The notes under the pieces are model-generated. The model was not told where the DNA came from and did not search any database. It worked only from the letters and a program-made list of their open reading frames with translations. Shown here piece by piece: positions 8,885 through 17,103 of a stretch of DNA of 49,393 nucleotides. The DNA is from an uncultured Enterorhabdus sp. Lineage in GTDB: Bacteria > Actinomycetota > Coriobacteriia > Coriobacteriales > Eggerthellaceae. A program made the translations under genes and the position numbers. Location: contig CANSQM010000019.1 of NCBI GenBank assembly GCA_947649205.1, positions 1 to 49,393 of the forward strand, written 5' to 3'. The stretch's first letter is position 1. Each line of letters begins with the position of its first letter.

Positions 8885-8926
8885 GCGGGTCGCTCTACTC
8901 CCCCAGCGGGTCGCTCTACTCCCCCA
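8885..8926. repeat. 21-bp perfect tandem duplication covering a stop codon
   Basis: GCGGGTCGCTCTACTCCCCC plus A is present twice, head to tail, at 8885-8905 and 8906-8926. The second copy contains the last codons and TAG stop of the ECF S component (minus strand), so the first copy repeats the sequence CTGGGGGAGTAG just downstream. The unit length is a multiple of three, and it sits in the gap between two convergent genes. Confidence 0.9.
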
Positions 8927-9536
8927 GACCGTACTTCGTTCGTAACCGGGCCAGTTGCCCGAGCAGCGGATTGGCTACCAGCAGCAACGTGAGGGCCGTG
9001 GCAACCCCGTGGATGACGTTGATGGGGAGGCCCGCCCCGTAGATGGCCAGCACGCTGGCCGGGGTGAGAGACGCGAGCATGAGGAAGACCGAGCTCGTGT
9101 CCAGAATGGGCCCGAGCACCAGAACCACGAAGAGGAAGCCGGCGCCGGCAAGGCCGAGGCGCGCCCAGCCCGAAAGCGGCACGGGCAGGCGCGGCCCCAC
9201 GAGGCCGAAGACGAGCCCCGCGCTGCCGAAGGCCAGCATCTGGAAGGGGGTCCACGGACCCTGACCGAAGAGGAACCCCGAGGCGAGGGCCGCCAGGGCC
9301 CCGGCCAAGAAACCTTGGCGCGGGCCTAAGGCCATGCCCGTTATCATGACGACGGCCGCCATGGGCTTGAAATGGGGCACGGCGGCAAAGGCGGCACGCG
9401 AGGCCACGGCCAGGGCCACCATGACCGCCAACAGCACGATATCCCGCGCCGTGGGACGGCGGCGCTCGAACCCCGCGAAGAAGGGCACGAGGGCCGCTCC
9501 GATGATGAGAACGCTGATCAGGTAGTATGGCTTCAC
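8916..9536 (-). CDS. ECF transporter substrate-binding (S) component, probably for a corrinoid
   Basis: A 206-residue integral membrane protein with about six hydrophobic segments, of the ECF S-component type. The stretch FKPMAAVVMITGMALGPRQG followed by LAALASGFLFGQGPWTPFQM is typical of small vitamin-specific S components. It binds the vitamin and docks on the EcfT/EcfA module encoded upstream. GTG at 9536 overlaps the stop of the ATPase gene as GTGA, a classic coupling signal; a GTG at 9542 is the alternative. Last gene of the operon lipoprotein-ecfT-ecfAA-ecfS. Corrinoid specificity is inferred from the operon leader and the lipoprotein, not from the S component itself. Confidence 0.8.
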   Translation of the reverse strand: MKPYYLISVLIIGAALVPFFAGFERRRPTARDIVLLAVMVALAVASRAAFAAVPHFKPMAAVVMITGMALGPRQGFLAGALAALASGFLFGQGPWTPFQMLAFGSAGLVFGLVGPRLPVPLSGWARLGLAGAGFLFVVLVLGPILDTSSVFLMLASLTPASVLAIYGAGLPINVIHGVATALTLLLVANPLLGQLARLRTKYGLGE

Positions 9537-11341
9537 GGACACTCCCCTTCCGTCGCCTGTGCAGCCACGGCCCCACAGGCGGCGATCACCTGCCCGTCGG
9601 TGACCGTATCGGCAAAGACGTCGCGGCTCATGCGGCTCGCCGCCGTGGTGTAGAAGCGGTTGGCCCCGAAGAAGCGCCGCGGCTCGTCATCGGCGGCCAC
9701 GGCCCCGTGGAAGAGCAGCACGCAGCGATCGGCCCATGCGGCGCAGAACTCCATATCGTGAGAGGCCATAACCACCGTCACTCCACGCTCGGTCAGGGCG
9801 CAGAGCAGCTGGCCGAAGCGCTTTTTGAAGAGGACGTCGGTGCCCTTCGTCGGCTCATCGAGCAGGAGCACGGCGGGGTTGCCCAGCAGCACCTTGGCCA
9901 GGGCTGCCCGCTGCTGCTCACCGCCGGACAGATCGAGGGGGTGGCGCTCCAGCAGGCTTCCGAGGTCGCACAGCTCCACGACTTCGGCCTGGCTGCCACC
10001 GGCCGCTTTCGCCATGTCTGCCATTTCTGCCAGCTCCGCGGCCACCGTGGGCTGGGAGAACAGCAGCTGCGGGTCCTGGGGCAGCAGGGCCACGCCCGGA
10101 AAGGGACCGCGACGGGCGGAACGGCCCAGGGCCCGCACGGAGCCGCGCAGCGGACGGGCGAGACCGGCCGCCACCTTGAGCAGCGTCGTCTTCCCCGCCC
10201 CATTGCCGCCGAGCAGGGCGCAGAGGCTGCCCGGAGGCACCTCGAGGGACAAGCCCCGCAGTACGTCGTCCCCGGTGCGGTCGTAGCGGAACCATACATC
10301 GCGCAGGGACAGCGCTGCATCGCAGCCGTGGACGCCGACCCTTCGAGAGGCCCCGGTCTTGCGACCGAAACCATCGGTCGGGCAGCGCTCGGGCTCGGCG
10401 GCCGAAGGGGACGCGAAGCTGGACTCCTTGCTGCGGCCCGTCGGCTCCACCGGCGTGGGATTCGCAGGCGCCGCGCCCCCGTGGCCGCGCTCGGCGCACC
10501 ACCGACGCAGCCAGCGGCGGCCCTCGCGCACCGTAAGGGGCAGGGGCGCGGTATCTTCCGCAGGAGCTTCCGCCCCCACCACCCCGTGGCAGATGCGCGC
10601 GGGAGCTGGAAGAGCCGCGGCCAGGGGGCTGTCCCCGGCGACGAGGCGCGCCGCCACGGCCCGGGGCTTTCCGCAGGCCGCCACGGCTCCTTCTTCGAGC
10701 ACCACTACCCGATGGGCGTCGGCAAAGGCCTCTTCCATCCGCTGCTCCCCCATGACGACCGTGATGCCCAACTCCTCGTTAAGGCGACGCACAAGAGCCA
10801 TGAACTCGGTCGCAGCCAAAGGATCGAGCTGGGCCGTGGGCTCGTCGAGCACGAGCACGGCGGGGTCGGCGGCCATGACGGCCGCCAGGTTCAGACGCTG
10901 GCATTGACCGCCCGACAGATCGGCGGTCGCGCGATCGAGCCAGCCGTCGAGACCGAAGAAGCTCGCCGCCTCGGCCATGCGCAGCCGGGCGCGGGCCGGA
11001 TCGCACCCGAGGCTCTCCAGGCCGAAGGCCATCTCGCCGGCCACCCGGTCGGCAACGATCTGGTCGCGCGGGTTCTGCATGACGAATCCGATGCGCTGGG
11101 CCTGTTCCCGCCGTGACACCGCCTCCAGGGGACGGCCCTCGAAGAGCACACGACCCGTGCGAGTGCCATGGGGCGCAAGGGCGCTCTTCAGGTGCCGTAG
11201 CAGCGTGGTCTTTCCGCTGCCACTGGGGCCGACCACGAGCAGGTATTCCCCGGGTTCTACCCTCAGGGATACCTCTCGGAGAGCCGGCGCGGCGCTCCCG
11301 GGATAGGCAAATGTCAGCGCCTCGCACGCGAGAAGTGCCAT
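9533..11341 (-). CDS. Fused ECF transporter ATPase (EcfA-EcfA' tandem ABC domains)
   Basis: One 602-residue polypeptide carrying both ATPases of an energy-coupling-factor importer. Domain 1 (about residues 1-235) has Walker A GPSGSGKTTLLRH, Q-loop FVMQNPRDQIV, signature LSGGQCQR and Walker B VLVLDEPT. A ~100-residue variable linker follows. Domain 2 (about 345-600) has GGNGAGKTTLLK, LLPQDPQLLF, DLSGGEQQRAALAK and VLLLDEPTKG. The two Q-loops carry Asn-Pro and Asp-Pro, as in EcfA pairs. GGGAAGGGAG precedes the ATG at 11341, which overlaps the end of ecfT by 28 bp. An upstream open frame to 11881 is only the GC-rich shadow of ecfT. Both domains look catalytically competent. Confidence 0.92.
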   Translation of the reverse strand: MALLACEALTFAYPGSAAPALREVSLRVEPGEYLLVVGPSGSGKTTLLRHLKSALAPHGTRTGRVLFEGRPLEAVSRREQAQRIGFVMQNPRDQIVADRVAGEMAFGLESLGCDPARARLRMAEAASFFGLDGWLDRATADLSGGQCQRLNLAAVMAADPAVLVLDEPTAQLDPLAATEFMALVRRLNEELGITVVMGEQRMEEAFADAHRVVVLEEGAVAACGKPRAVAARLVAGDSPLAAALPAPARICHGVVGAEAPAEDTAPLPLTVREGRRWLRRWCAERGHGGAAPANPTPVEPTGRSKESSFASPSAAEPERCPTDGFGRKTGASRRVGVHGCDAALSLRDVWFRYDRTGDDVLRGLSLEVPPGSLCALLGGNGAGKTTLLKVAAGLARPLRGSVRALGRSARRGPFPGVALLPQDPQLLFSQPTVAAELAEMADMAKAAGGSQAEVVELCDLGSLLERHPLDLSGGEQQRAALAKVLLGNPAVLLLDEPTKGTDVLFKKRFGQLLCALTERGVTVVMASHDMEFCAAWADRCVLLFHGAVAADDEPRRFFGANRFYTTAASRMSRDVFADTVTDGQVIAACGAVAAQATEGECP

Positions 11342-12222
11342 CGCAACCGCTCCCTTCCCATGACGAGGGCGGGCAGAAGCAGCAGAAGCCCGTAGGCCAC
11401 CAGGGATACCCCGAACAGCGGCGCGCCCGTCGGCACTGCGATCCGGGGGAAGAACGTCGCCTCCGTGACACCCAGGGCGGCACCGGCAACCACGATGGCG
11501 ACAAGCGCCCCCATAAGGCCGAGAGCCACGGCGTCCCGCCAGCGGAGGGGCCAGCACGGCACCGTGGCGCGGTGTCCCGTGCCGAAGCCGCGGCTCTCCA
11601 TGGCGTCGGCCGTGGCCACCCCGTGCTCGAGGGACCAGGCCGACACCGACGCAAGCACCACCGTCGCCTCCCGCACCCGGGCAATCGCGGGCACCTTCGC
11701 GCCCGACCCGCGGCCGAGCCCGATGCCGGCCCGCGCCTCGGCCACGGCGGAGGCCCGCCGGCCGAAGGTGGGCACGAGGCGCAGCACCAGGGTGAGCGTC
11801 AGCGAGACGGCCGGTGCGAAGCGGCCGAACAGATACAGGAGCTTGGCCGTGTCCATGACGCGGTTGAAGCTGGCGAACCACCAGAGCACCGCCGCCAGCA
11901 GCGCCGCCACCGTCGCACCGCAGGCGAGAGCCTCAGCAGTATAGGGGCGACCGCCGGCATAGGCGAACAGGACCGTCTGGCCCAGGGGCACGAACAGCGG
12001 GTTCGCCAAGGCGACCACAGCGGCGAGGGGCACCGTGGCCCCGATCAACCGCCCTGCCGCGCGCCCCTGAAGGAGCAGCAACGTAAGGGCGGCGGCCCCC
12101 GCGCCCACCAGGGCGAAGGGCGGGCTGAGCAAGAATACGCCCAGCCCGATGGCGCACAGGAAGAATCCCAACTCGACGATGGGATGAACGGGAATGAGAA
12201 ATGCTGTTGGAGGTGTTCCCAT
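11314..12222 (-). CDS. ECF transporter transmembrane component EcfT
   Basis: A 302-residue membrane protein with several hydrophobic helices and the coupling-helix signature ADAMESRGFGTG (about residues 205-215), equivalent to the Ala-Arg-Gly-type motif by which EcfT grips the ATPases. A second conserved segment VLRLVPTFGRRASAVAEARA precedes it. It links the S component to the fused ATPase. The start has no strong Shine-Dalgarno sequence, but the stop of the lipoprotein gene is only 24 nt upstream, which suggests translational coupling. Confidence 0.87.
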   Translation of the reverse strand: MGTPPTAFLIPVHPIVELGFFLCAIGLGVFLLSPPFALVGAGAAALTLLLLQGRAAGRLIGATVPLAAVVALANPLFVPLGQTVLFAYAGGRPYTAEALACGATVAALLAAVLWWFASFNRVMDTAKLLYLFGRFAPAVSLTLTLVLRLVPTFGRRASAVAEARAGIGLGRGSGAKVPAIARVREATVVLASVSAWSLEHGVATADAMESRGFGTGHRATVPCWPLRWRDAVALGLMGALVAIVVAGAALGVTEATFFPRIAVPTGAPLFGVSLVAYGLLLLLPALVMGRERLRWHFSRARR

Positions 12223-12246
12223 CAGCGGGACGAGGAGGTCGGCGCC

Positions 12247-12744
12247 CTAGGCGACGAAGAAGCTCCACTCGACACTATCGCCCGCAGCCAGCGTACAGCT
12301 GTCGCAGCCCTCCATGACCTGCTCGTTATTCACCGTGAACACCCAGCCGCTCGCTTCGCCCTGCGACCCATTGGCCACGCCGTTGATGGCGGTGACGTAC
12401 TTCCCATAGTCGCCGTCCTCGGCCTGCACGTCCCAGCCCGTGGCCTCAAGGGCGTCGAAGACGGTGGCACCTTCGGGCAGTGACACCTCTACGGTCTCGG
12501 AGGCGGCATCGGCCCCCTCGGGCATGGCGACGGACACGGCAATCGACGTGCCTTGCTCGGCGTTATCGGAAGACGGCTCGGCGCCCTGCTCGGCGGCCGG
12601 GGCTGCCGAGGCATCGACGGCGCTGTCGCCAGCCGCCGGCTCGGTGCCGGCGCACCCAGCCAGGGCCAGAGTGGCGGCGCAGGCCAGGGCCAGCAGGGCC
12701 GCGGACAGCTTCTTCAAGGGGGACGCAACGGTAGACTGGTACAT
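12247..12744 (-). CDS. Lipoprotein with a DUF4430 / transcobalamin-like C-terminal domain
   Basis: A 165-residue exported lipoprotein. The signal peptide ends in the lipobox LALAGC (residues about 32-37). An Ala/Glu/Ser-rich linker of about 40 residues follows. The C-terminal domain of about 90 residues runs from SIAVSVAMPEGADAASETVE through VFDALEATGWDVQAED, FVTAINGV-like and GWVFTVNNEQVMEGCDSCTL to VEWSFF, matching the DUF4430 pattern, which is related to the beta domain of transcobalamin and intrinsic factor. It is the first gene of the ECF operon, so it probably captures ligand outside the cell and delivers it to the S component. GAGAAAGG precedes the ATG at 12744. Two Cys (GCDSC) could form a disulfide. 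Confidence 0.82.
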   Translation of the reverse strand: MYQSTVASPLKKLSAALLALACAATLALAGCAGTEPAAGDSAVDASAAPAAEQGAEPSSDNAEQGTSIAVSVAMPEGADAASETVEVSLPEGATVFDALEATGWDVQAEDGDYGKYVTAINGVANGSQGEASGWVFTVNNEQVMEGCDSCTLAAGDSVEWSFFVA

Positions 12745-12769
12745 GAGGCAAACCTTTCTCTCCAGGGCT

Positions 12770-12960
12770 CGTGCCTCTCGGCTTGGTATTCCGACTTCGT
12801 CCCGCCCGCGAGCGACTGCCCGTTGAAGCCCGCGCTTCACGGCGCCGGTCGCCACCGGTTCGGGAGCCATACGGTTACTGGCATAGCGCGGGATTCCCAC
12901 CCGCATTCCCCAAGGATCAGGCGCTCCCGGCGGCATCCGTACCACCCGGCCGCGCCTGCG
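12770..12960 (-). promoter_or_regulatory. Cobalamin (B12) riboswitch in the leader of the ECF operon
   Basis: Read on the minus strand the leader contains GGGGAATGCGGGTGGGAATC (12911-12892), continuing CCGC. This fits the conserved core GGGAA-N3-GGTG-N-AA-N-TCC of cobalamin riboswitches. A CCAGTAACC segment follows. Then comes a GC-rich stem region, and a B12-box-like AGTCGGAATACC (12796-12785) about 40 nt before the start codon. The order and spacing of core and B12 box match the class. Variable peripheral stems are GC-rich. The ends are approximate. The box lies close to the ribosome-binding site, so translational control is likely, by inference. Confidence 0.78.
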
Positions 12961-13007
12961 CTGCCCGCAACACGGACAGCCCGATGAGCCATTGACCCCA
13001 GCATTAT

Positions 13008-13042
13008 GGCATAAAAGAGCCGCTCCCGAAGGAACGGCTCAA
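13008..13042 (-). terminator. Intrinsic terminator after the xdhC-like gene
   Basis: On the minus strand GAGCCGTTCC-TTCG-GGAGCGGCTC (10-bp stem with one mismatch, stable loop) is followed by TTTTAT. It separates the XdhC-like gene from the riboswitch-controlled operon. The 160 bp between this hairpin and the stop of the XdhC-like gene (13043-13205) shows no feature I can name. Confidence 0.8.
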
Positions 13043-13205
13043 TTTCTACCAAAGGGACGGCGCGGCCCGGGACACGGGCGCGCCAGCCGAGAACGGCCGG
13101 TCAGAGGACCGCGACCGACCACACGGGCGCCCGGCCGCGCACACCGCCGACCGTCCAGCCGGACACCCTCGCGAGCGCCCAGCTATGCGCCGCGCAACCG
13201 ACCGC

Positions 13206-14198
13206 CTATGCCCGCCCGAGACTCTGCTCGTGGCGCTCGCGGGCTTCGGCGCTGTAGCGGTCGCGGTAGCGCACGTCCACGAGCTCGGCCACGATGGCGA
13301 TAGCCAGCTCGGCCGGGGTCTTCGCGCCGAACTTCAGGCCGATGGGCCGTTTCACGCGCTCCCAGTCCGCCTCGGCGATGCCCGCGGCCAGCACCAGGTC
13401 GTGCACGGTGGCGTTCTTCCCGGCGCAGCCCATCATGCCCACGTAGTGCACGCCGTTCTGGAGCGCCCAGATGCAGCCCTCGGGGTCGAACATGTGGCCA
13501 CGGGTGAGCACGCACACATAGTCATCGGACCGCGCCGGCATATTCGCCAGCTCGTCGAAGGTGCCGCCGTGCAGCAGGATGCGCTCGGCTGTGGGGAACC
13601 GCTCAGCGTTCAGGAACGCCTCGTCGTAGTCGACGGCGATCACATGGAAGCCCACATGATCGGCCAGGGCCGCCACTTCCACGGCCGCATCCGATGCGCC
13701 CAGAAGCCACACGCGCACCTTCCCGAACAAAGGCTCGCTCGCCCAGGTGAGGCCGGCGAACTGGTTGTTGTGCATGGAAGGGCCGCGGGTGACGTCCTTG
13801 GCCTGGAACACATCGCGCGGCGACAGGGGCCGCGATGCCACAATTTCCTTGGCGTCGTTGCAGAAGAACACGAGCGATTCCCCGTCGGCGGAGCCCACTT
13901 CTCCGTACTTCTTCGTCACCTCGTTGTCCACATTGCCCACGGCCGCGGCTGCATCGTAGACCACCTTGAAGCCGAGCCAGGCCAAGTCCCCCTCGTCCAG
14001 GGCCCGCAGGGCCCGCTCGAAGGTAGGGATGTCCGCCTCGGTCAGGGCGGCTGCGATGGCCGCCAGGGCCGCAGGGCCGATATGGGGGTCGCCCGCGGTA
14101 GCCGCCTCGGAGAACGCAGGCACGTCCTCGGGGGTGAGCGCGGGCACGCGCCCCGCTCGCAGATCGGCAATGACCGCCTCAAGGGCTTCGCGCTTCAT
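13206..14198 (-). CDS. XdhC/CoxI-family protein (molybdenum hydroxylase maturation), orphan
   Basis: A 330-residue protein whose C-terminal half is the XdhC Rossmann domain: VWLLGASDAAVEVAALADHV (dinucleotide-type glycine loop, degenerate), then VIAVDYDEAFLNAERFP, DYVCVLTRGHMFDPEGCIWA, YVGMMGCAGKN and RPIGLKFGAKTPAELAIAIV. The N-terminal half holds the XdhC/CoxI region with a long helical start. Family members insert or sulfurate molybdenum cofactor in xanthine dehydrogenase-type enzymes, or handle the cofactor of selenium-dependent hydroxylases. No such enzyme is encoded in the window. GAGGAA precedes the ATG at 14198; the upstream ATG at 14231 has no such signal. Confidence 0.82.
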   Translation of the reverse strand: MKREALEAVIADLRAGRVPALTPEDVPAFSEAATAGDPHIGPAALAAIAAALTEADIPTFERALRALDEGDLAWLGFKVVYDAAAAVGNVDNEVTKKYGEVGSADGESLVFFCNDAKEIVASRPLSPRDVFQAKDVTRGPSMHNNQFAGLTWASEPLFGKVRVWLLGASDAAVEVAALADHVGFHVIAVDYDEAFLNAERFPTAERILLHGGTFDELANMPARSDDYVCVLTRGHMFDPEGCIWALQNGVHYVGMMGCAGKNATVHDLVLAAGIAEADWERVKRPIGLKFGAKTPAELAIAIVAELVDVRYRDRYSAEARERHEQSLGRA

Positions 14199-14233
14199 AG
14201 AATTCCTCGATTCTCGCAACAGATCTCTCAATG

Positions 14234-14258
14234 AAAAGGGCGGCCCTGGGGCCGCCCC
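14234..14258 (-). terminator. Intrinsic terminator of purMN
   Basis: On the minus strand GGGCGGCC-CCAG-GGCCGCCC is followed by TTTTCATT, just past the purN stop codon. Confidence 0.85.
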
Positions 14259-14269
14259 GCTGCAACTGC

Positions 14270-14887
14270 CTACTCGGCGATATGGACGATGCGCTGCTCG
14301 TCCATGGTCATGCGCCCCTCGGCGATGGCCCGCAGCACGGCTGGGTAGATCTCGTGCTCCACCTCGTGGATGCGCGCCTCCAGGGCGTCGATGTCATCCC
14401 CGGGCAGCACGGGCACGGCCCGCTGGGCCACGATGGGACCCTTGTCGTATTCCTCATTAGCCAGGTGCACAGTCACGCCCGTCACCTTCACGCCGAAGTC
14501 CCAGGCATCCTGGATGGCGTGGCCGCCCTTGAAAGAGGGCAGCAGGGCCGGATGCAGGTTCAGCACCCGATCGGGGAAGGCGTCCAGCACCACGGGGGTC
14601 AGCTTGCGCATGTAGCCGGCCATGACCAGGTACTCGGCGCCGGCCTCGGCCATGATGGCGGCAATGCGCCCATCGGCGGCCTCGCGATCCTCGTACACGG
14701 TGCGGTCGAACACCGTCACGGGAATGGCCGCGGCCCGAGCCCGCTCGATGCCGTAGGCATCGGGGCGCGACGACAGCACGTGCACGACCTCCACGGGCAG
14801 GCCGTCATGGGCGATGGCATCGATGATGGCTTGGAGGTTGGTTCCGCTGCCCGAGAGCAAAACGCCGATCTTCAGCTTGTCAGTCAT
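14270..14887 (-). CDS. purN: Phosphoribosylglycinamide formyltransferase
   Basis: A 205-residue enzyme of purine synthesis transferring the formyl group of 10-formyl-tetrahydrofolate to glycinamide ribonucleotide. The phosphate-binding GVLLSGSGTNLQAII is at residues 8-22. The catalytic region is complete: AGYMRKLTPVVLDAFPDRVL, then NLHPALLPSFKGGHAIQDAW (Asn and His of the active site) and the late Asp in EEYDKGPIVAQ. The ATG overlaps the purM stop (TGATG), so the two are coupled. Normal length for the family. Confidence 0.97.
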   Translation of the reverse strand: MTDKLKIGVLLSGSGTNLQAIIDAIAHDGLPVEVVHVLSSRPDAYGIERARAAAIPVTVFDRTVYEDREAADGRIAAIMAEAGAEYLVMAGYMRKLTPVVLDAFPDRVLNLHPALLPSFKGGHAIQDAWDFGVKVTGVTVHLANEEYDKGPIVAQRAVPVLPGDDIDALEARIHEVEHEIYPAVLRAIAEGRMTMDEQRIVHIAE

Positions 14888-15960
14888 CAGAACAGCTCCC
14901 CCTCGCCCGCGTACTGCACCTCGCCCGTGCCGGCCACGATGCGGCCGACGCGATAGGTCTGCTCGCCAGCCGCGCCTAGGGCCGCCTCCACGGCCTCGGC
15001 GCGGGCGGGATCCACGATGAGGATCATGCCCAGGCCCATGTTGAAGGTCTTCAGGGCCTCGGCCTCCGACAGGTTCGCCGCCTCGCAGGCGAAGCGCACC
15101 ACGGGCGGAAGGGGCCACGTGCCCAAGTCCACCTCGGCGTTCACCGTGGCAGGCAGGGCGCGGTTCAGGTTCTCGGTGATGCCGCCGCCAGTGATGTGGG
15201 CCAGGGCGCGGACGGCGCCGGGCTCCTTCTCCATCACGGCGCGCACCGGCTTCACGTAGATGCGCGTAGGCGTGAGCAGAGCCTCCAGAATGCTCTGACC
15301 GGCCAGGTCCTCGCGAGCCTCGCGCAGCGCCTCTTCGCTGCGGCCTTCCACGCACACCTTGCGGGCCAGGGAATAGCCGTTGGAATGCAGGCCCGAGGAG
15401 GCCAGGCCGATGAGCACGTCGCCCTCGCGCACGCTCTCGGGATCGAGCATCTTCGGGCGATCGACCACGCCCACGCAGAAGCCGGACAGGTCGTAGTCAT
15501 CGGGATCCATCACGCCGGGGTGCTCGGCCATCTCGCCGCCGATGAGCGCGCAGCCGGACTGGCGGCAGCCCTCGCCGATGCCGCCGACGATCTTCGCCAT
15601 GGCCTCGGAATCCAACTTGCCCACGGCCACGTAGTCGAGGAAGAACAGCGGCTCGGCGCCCGTGGCCAGAATGTCGTTCACGCACATGGCCACCAGATCG
15701 ATGCCCACGGTGTCGTGCACGCCCAAACGCTGGGCCACCTTCAGCTTGGTGCCCACGCCGTCAGTGCCGGACACCAGCAGCGGATCGTCCATGGCCTTGG
15801 CCGCCGCGATGGAGAACAGGCCGCCGAACCCGCCGATGTCGCCCACCACTTCGGGGCGGTAGGTGGAATGCACCGTGTCCTTGATGGCGTCCACGGCCCG
15901 GGCGCCCTCGACGATATCGACACCGACCTCGGCATAGGTCACGCTGTTCTGGTTTTCCAT
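14887..15960 (-). CDS. purM: Phosphoribosylformylglycinamidine cyclo-ligase (AIR synthetase)
   Basis: A 357-residue enzyme forming aminoimidazole ribonucleotide with ATP. The signatures are clear: GGFGGLFSIAAAK near residue 45, SGTDGVGTKLKVAQ near 65, DLVAMCVNDILATGAEPLFF near 90, GCALIGGEMAEHPGVM near 135, GLASSGLHSNGYSLARK near 185, and HITGGGITENLNRAL near 255. ATG at 15960 with GGAAAGGA upstream is chosen over the ATG five codons earlier. First gene of purMN. Confidence 0.97.
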   Translation of the reverse strand: MENQNSVTYAEVGVDIVEGARAVDAIKDTVHSTYRPEVVGDIGGFGGLFSIAAAKAMDDPLLVSGTDGVGTKLKVAQRLGVHDTVGIDLVAMCVNDILATGAEPLFFLDYVAVGKLDSEAMAKIVGGIGEGCRQSGCALIGGEMAEHPGVMDPDDYDLSGFCVGVVDRPKMLDPESVREGDVLIGLASSGLHSNGYSLARKVCVEGRSEEALREAREDLAGQSILEALLTPTRIYVKPVRAVMEKEPGAVRALAHITGGGITENLNRALPATVNAEVDLGTWPLPPVVRFACEAANLSEAEALKTFNMGLGMILIVDPARAEAVEAALGAAGEQTYRVGRIVAGTGEVQYAGEGELF

Positions 15961-15994
15961 GGGGTTCCTTTCCAAGAATGATCCGCTGGCTCAT

Positions 15995-16000
15995 AGTATA
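15995..16000 (-). promoter_or_regulatory. Candidate -10 element of purMN
   Basis: TATACT on the minus strand (within TTATACTATG), about 35 nt before the purM start, in the 113-bp gap between purM and the sortase gene. No convincing -35 at 16-18 bp. Confidence 0.4.
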
Positions 16001-16073
16001 AGGGACGGAACGGCCCTGGGGCCCCGCAACGGCGCAGAGGCTTCCCACGCGGCCCGGGCCTCAGGCGACGGCT

Positions 16074-16982
16074 CTACTCGGTTCGGTCCGACACGTCGCC
16101 GGCAATGTCGGTGGCCGCCTCGTCCTCCACCGTCAGGTCGCTGCGGTAGTCGCCCGTGCCCACATGGGCGATGGGCACGAACTCGGCCGGCGCGGCGAAG
16201 GTGATGTAGCGCCAGGTGTTGTCGGCGCCGTCGCAGGTGCAGAAGCCGAAGAGCTTCGTGGCATCGGTGACCAGGGCCGCCACATCGTTGTCGGGAGCGA
16301 CGATGGACTCGTCGAGCAGCCACTGCTTGAAGTCGGAGAACTCCTGGTCGGTAGCGTAGTTCGGCGTGGCGATGGAGGAATGGGTCATGGGCACGTGCTC
16401 CACGGCGAAGGTTTGCAGGCGGTAGTTCCCCTCGGGCGTGAGCAGGTAGATGGTGCGATGCTCGTTGAAAATATCGGAATCGCGCAGCTCGGCGAACAGG
16501 GCGAACATGGACCCGTTGCGCATGTGGTGGCCGTAGAGGATGTTCACCTCGTCGGAGAAGTCGCCGGCGTTCTCGCCCGACAGCATGATGGAGCCGAACT
16601 CGGCCCCGAAGGAGCCCTCGCCCAGGCTGAAGTTGTGGTGCAGGTAGTACTCCGAATCGCCGTCCTTGTGGGCGACGGGATAGTTCACCATGGTGCCGGG
16701 CATGTACACCCAGGCCACCACATCGGGGTTGATCGCCCGCAGGGCGTCCCAATCTACCACCAGGTCGGCCAGGTTGATGCTTTCCGGAGCCGCTTCGGCC
16801 TCGGTCACCGCCGGGCCCGCGCTCTGGGCGATCTCGTCGTACTCGTTCTGGCTCGACCAGTAGGTCCAGGCCAGATAGCCCAGGGTGCCCACCGAGGCGA
16901 TGAACACGATGAGGGCCACCCAGAACACGATGCGCCAGAGGCAGCCGCCCTTCCTCTTTTTACGGTCTCTCTCGGTCGCCAT
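16074..16982 (-). CDS. Class B sortase
   Basis: A 302-residue membrane-anchored cysteine transpeptidase. A basic N-terminus (DRKKRKGG) precedes one hydrophobic anchor at about residues 15-38. The sortase fold follows: VAWVYMPGTMVNYPVAHKDG near residue 90, the catalytic His in NILYGHHMRNGSMF near 150, the catalytic Cys in LFGFCTCDGADN near 250, and an Arg in TWRYITF shortly after. The HHN/SMF spacing and the VNYPV strand are class B features. ATG at 16982 has GGAAAGGGG upstream. No substrate gene is adjacent; the pilin-like protein at 2-3.7 kb with FAQTGD is the only candidate cell-wall substrate in the window, but class B enzymes often use other motifs. Confidence 0.9.
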   Translation of the reverse strand: MATERDRKKRKGGCLWRIVFWVALIVFIASVGTLGYLAWTYWSSQNEYDEIAQSAGPAVTEAEAAPESINLADLVVDWDALRAINPDVVAWVYMPGTMVNYPVAHKDGDSEYYLHHNFSLGEGSFGAEFGSIMLSGENAGDFSDEVNILYGHHMRNGSMFALFAELRDSDIFNEHRTIYLLTPEGNYRLQTFAVEHVPMTHSSIATPNYATDQEFSDFKQWLLDESIVAPDNDVAALVTDATKLFGFCTCDGADNTWRYITFAAPAEFVPIAHVGTGDYRSDLTVEDEAATDIAGDVSDRTE

Positions 16983-17065
16983 GGTTGACGGCCCCTTTCC
17001 ACGTCGATTACGCGCCCCCGGCCCGCGGCCGCAGGCACCCGACCCGCCCCTGGGCTGGCCGGCCC

Positions 17066-17093
17066 AAAACAAAAAAGGCCCCCGAAGGGGCCC
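17066..17093 (-). terminator. Intrinsic terminator after the 35-residue peptide gene
   Basis: Minus strand GGCCCC-TTCG-GGGGCC followed by TTTTTTGTTTT, a textbook Rho-independent terminator 11 nt past the stop codon of the small peptide. Confidence 0.93.
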
Positions 17094-17103
17094 GCATGGA
17101 ATG

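Noticed and set aside
9527..11116. A 529-codon plus-strand frame across the ECF ATPase
   Set aside because: Shadow of the fused ATPase with its Walker and signature motifs on the minus strand.
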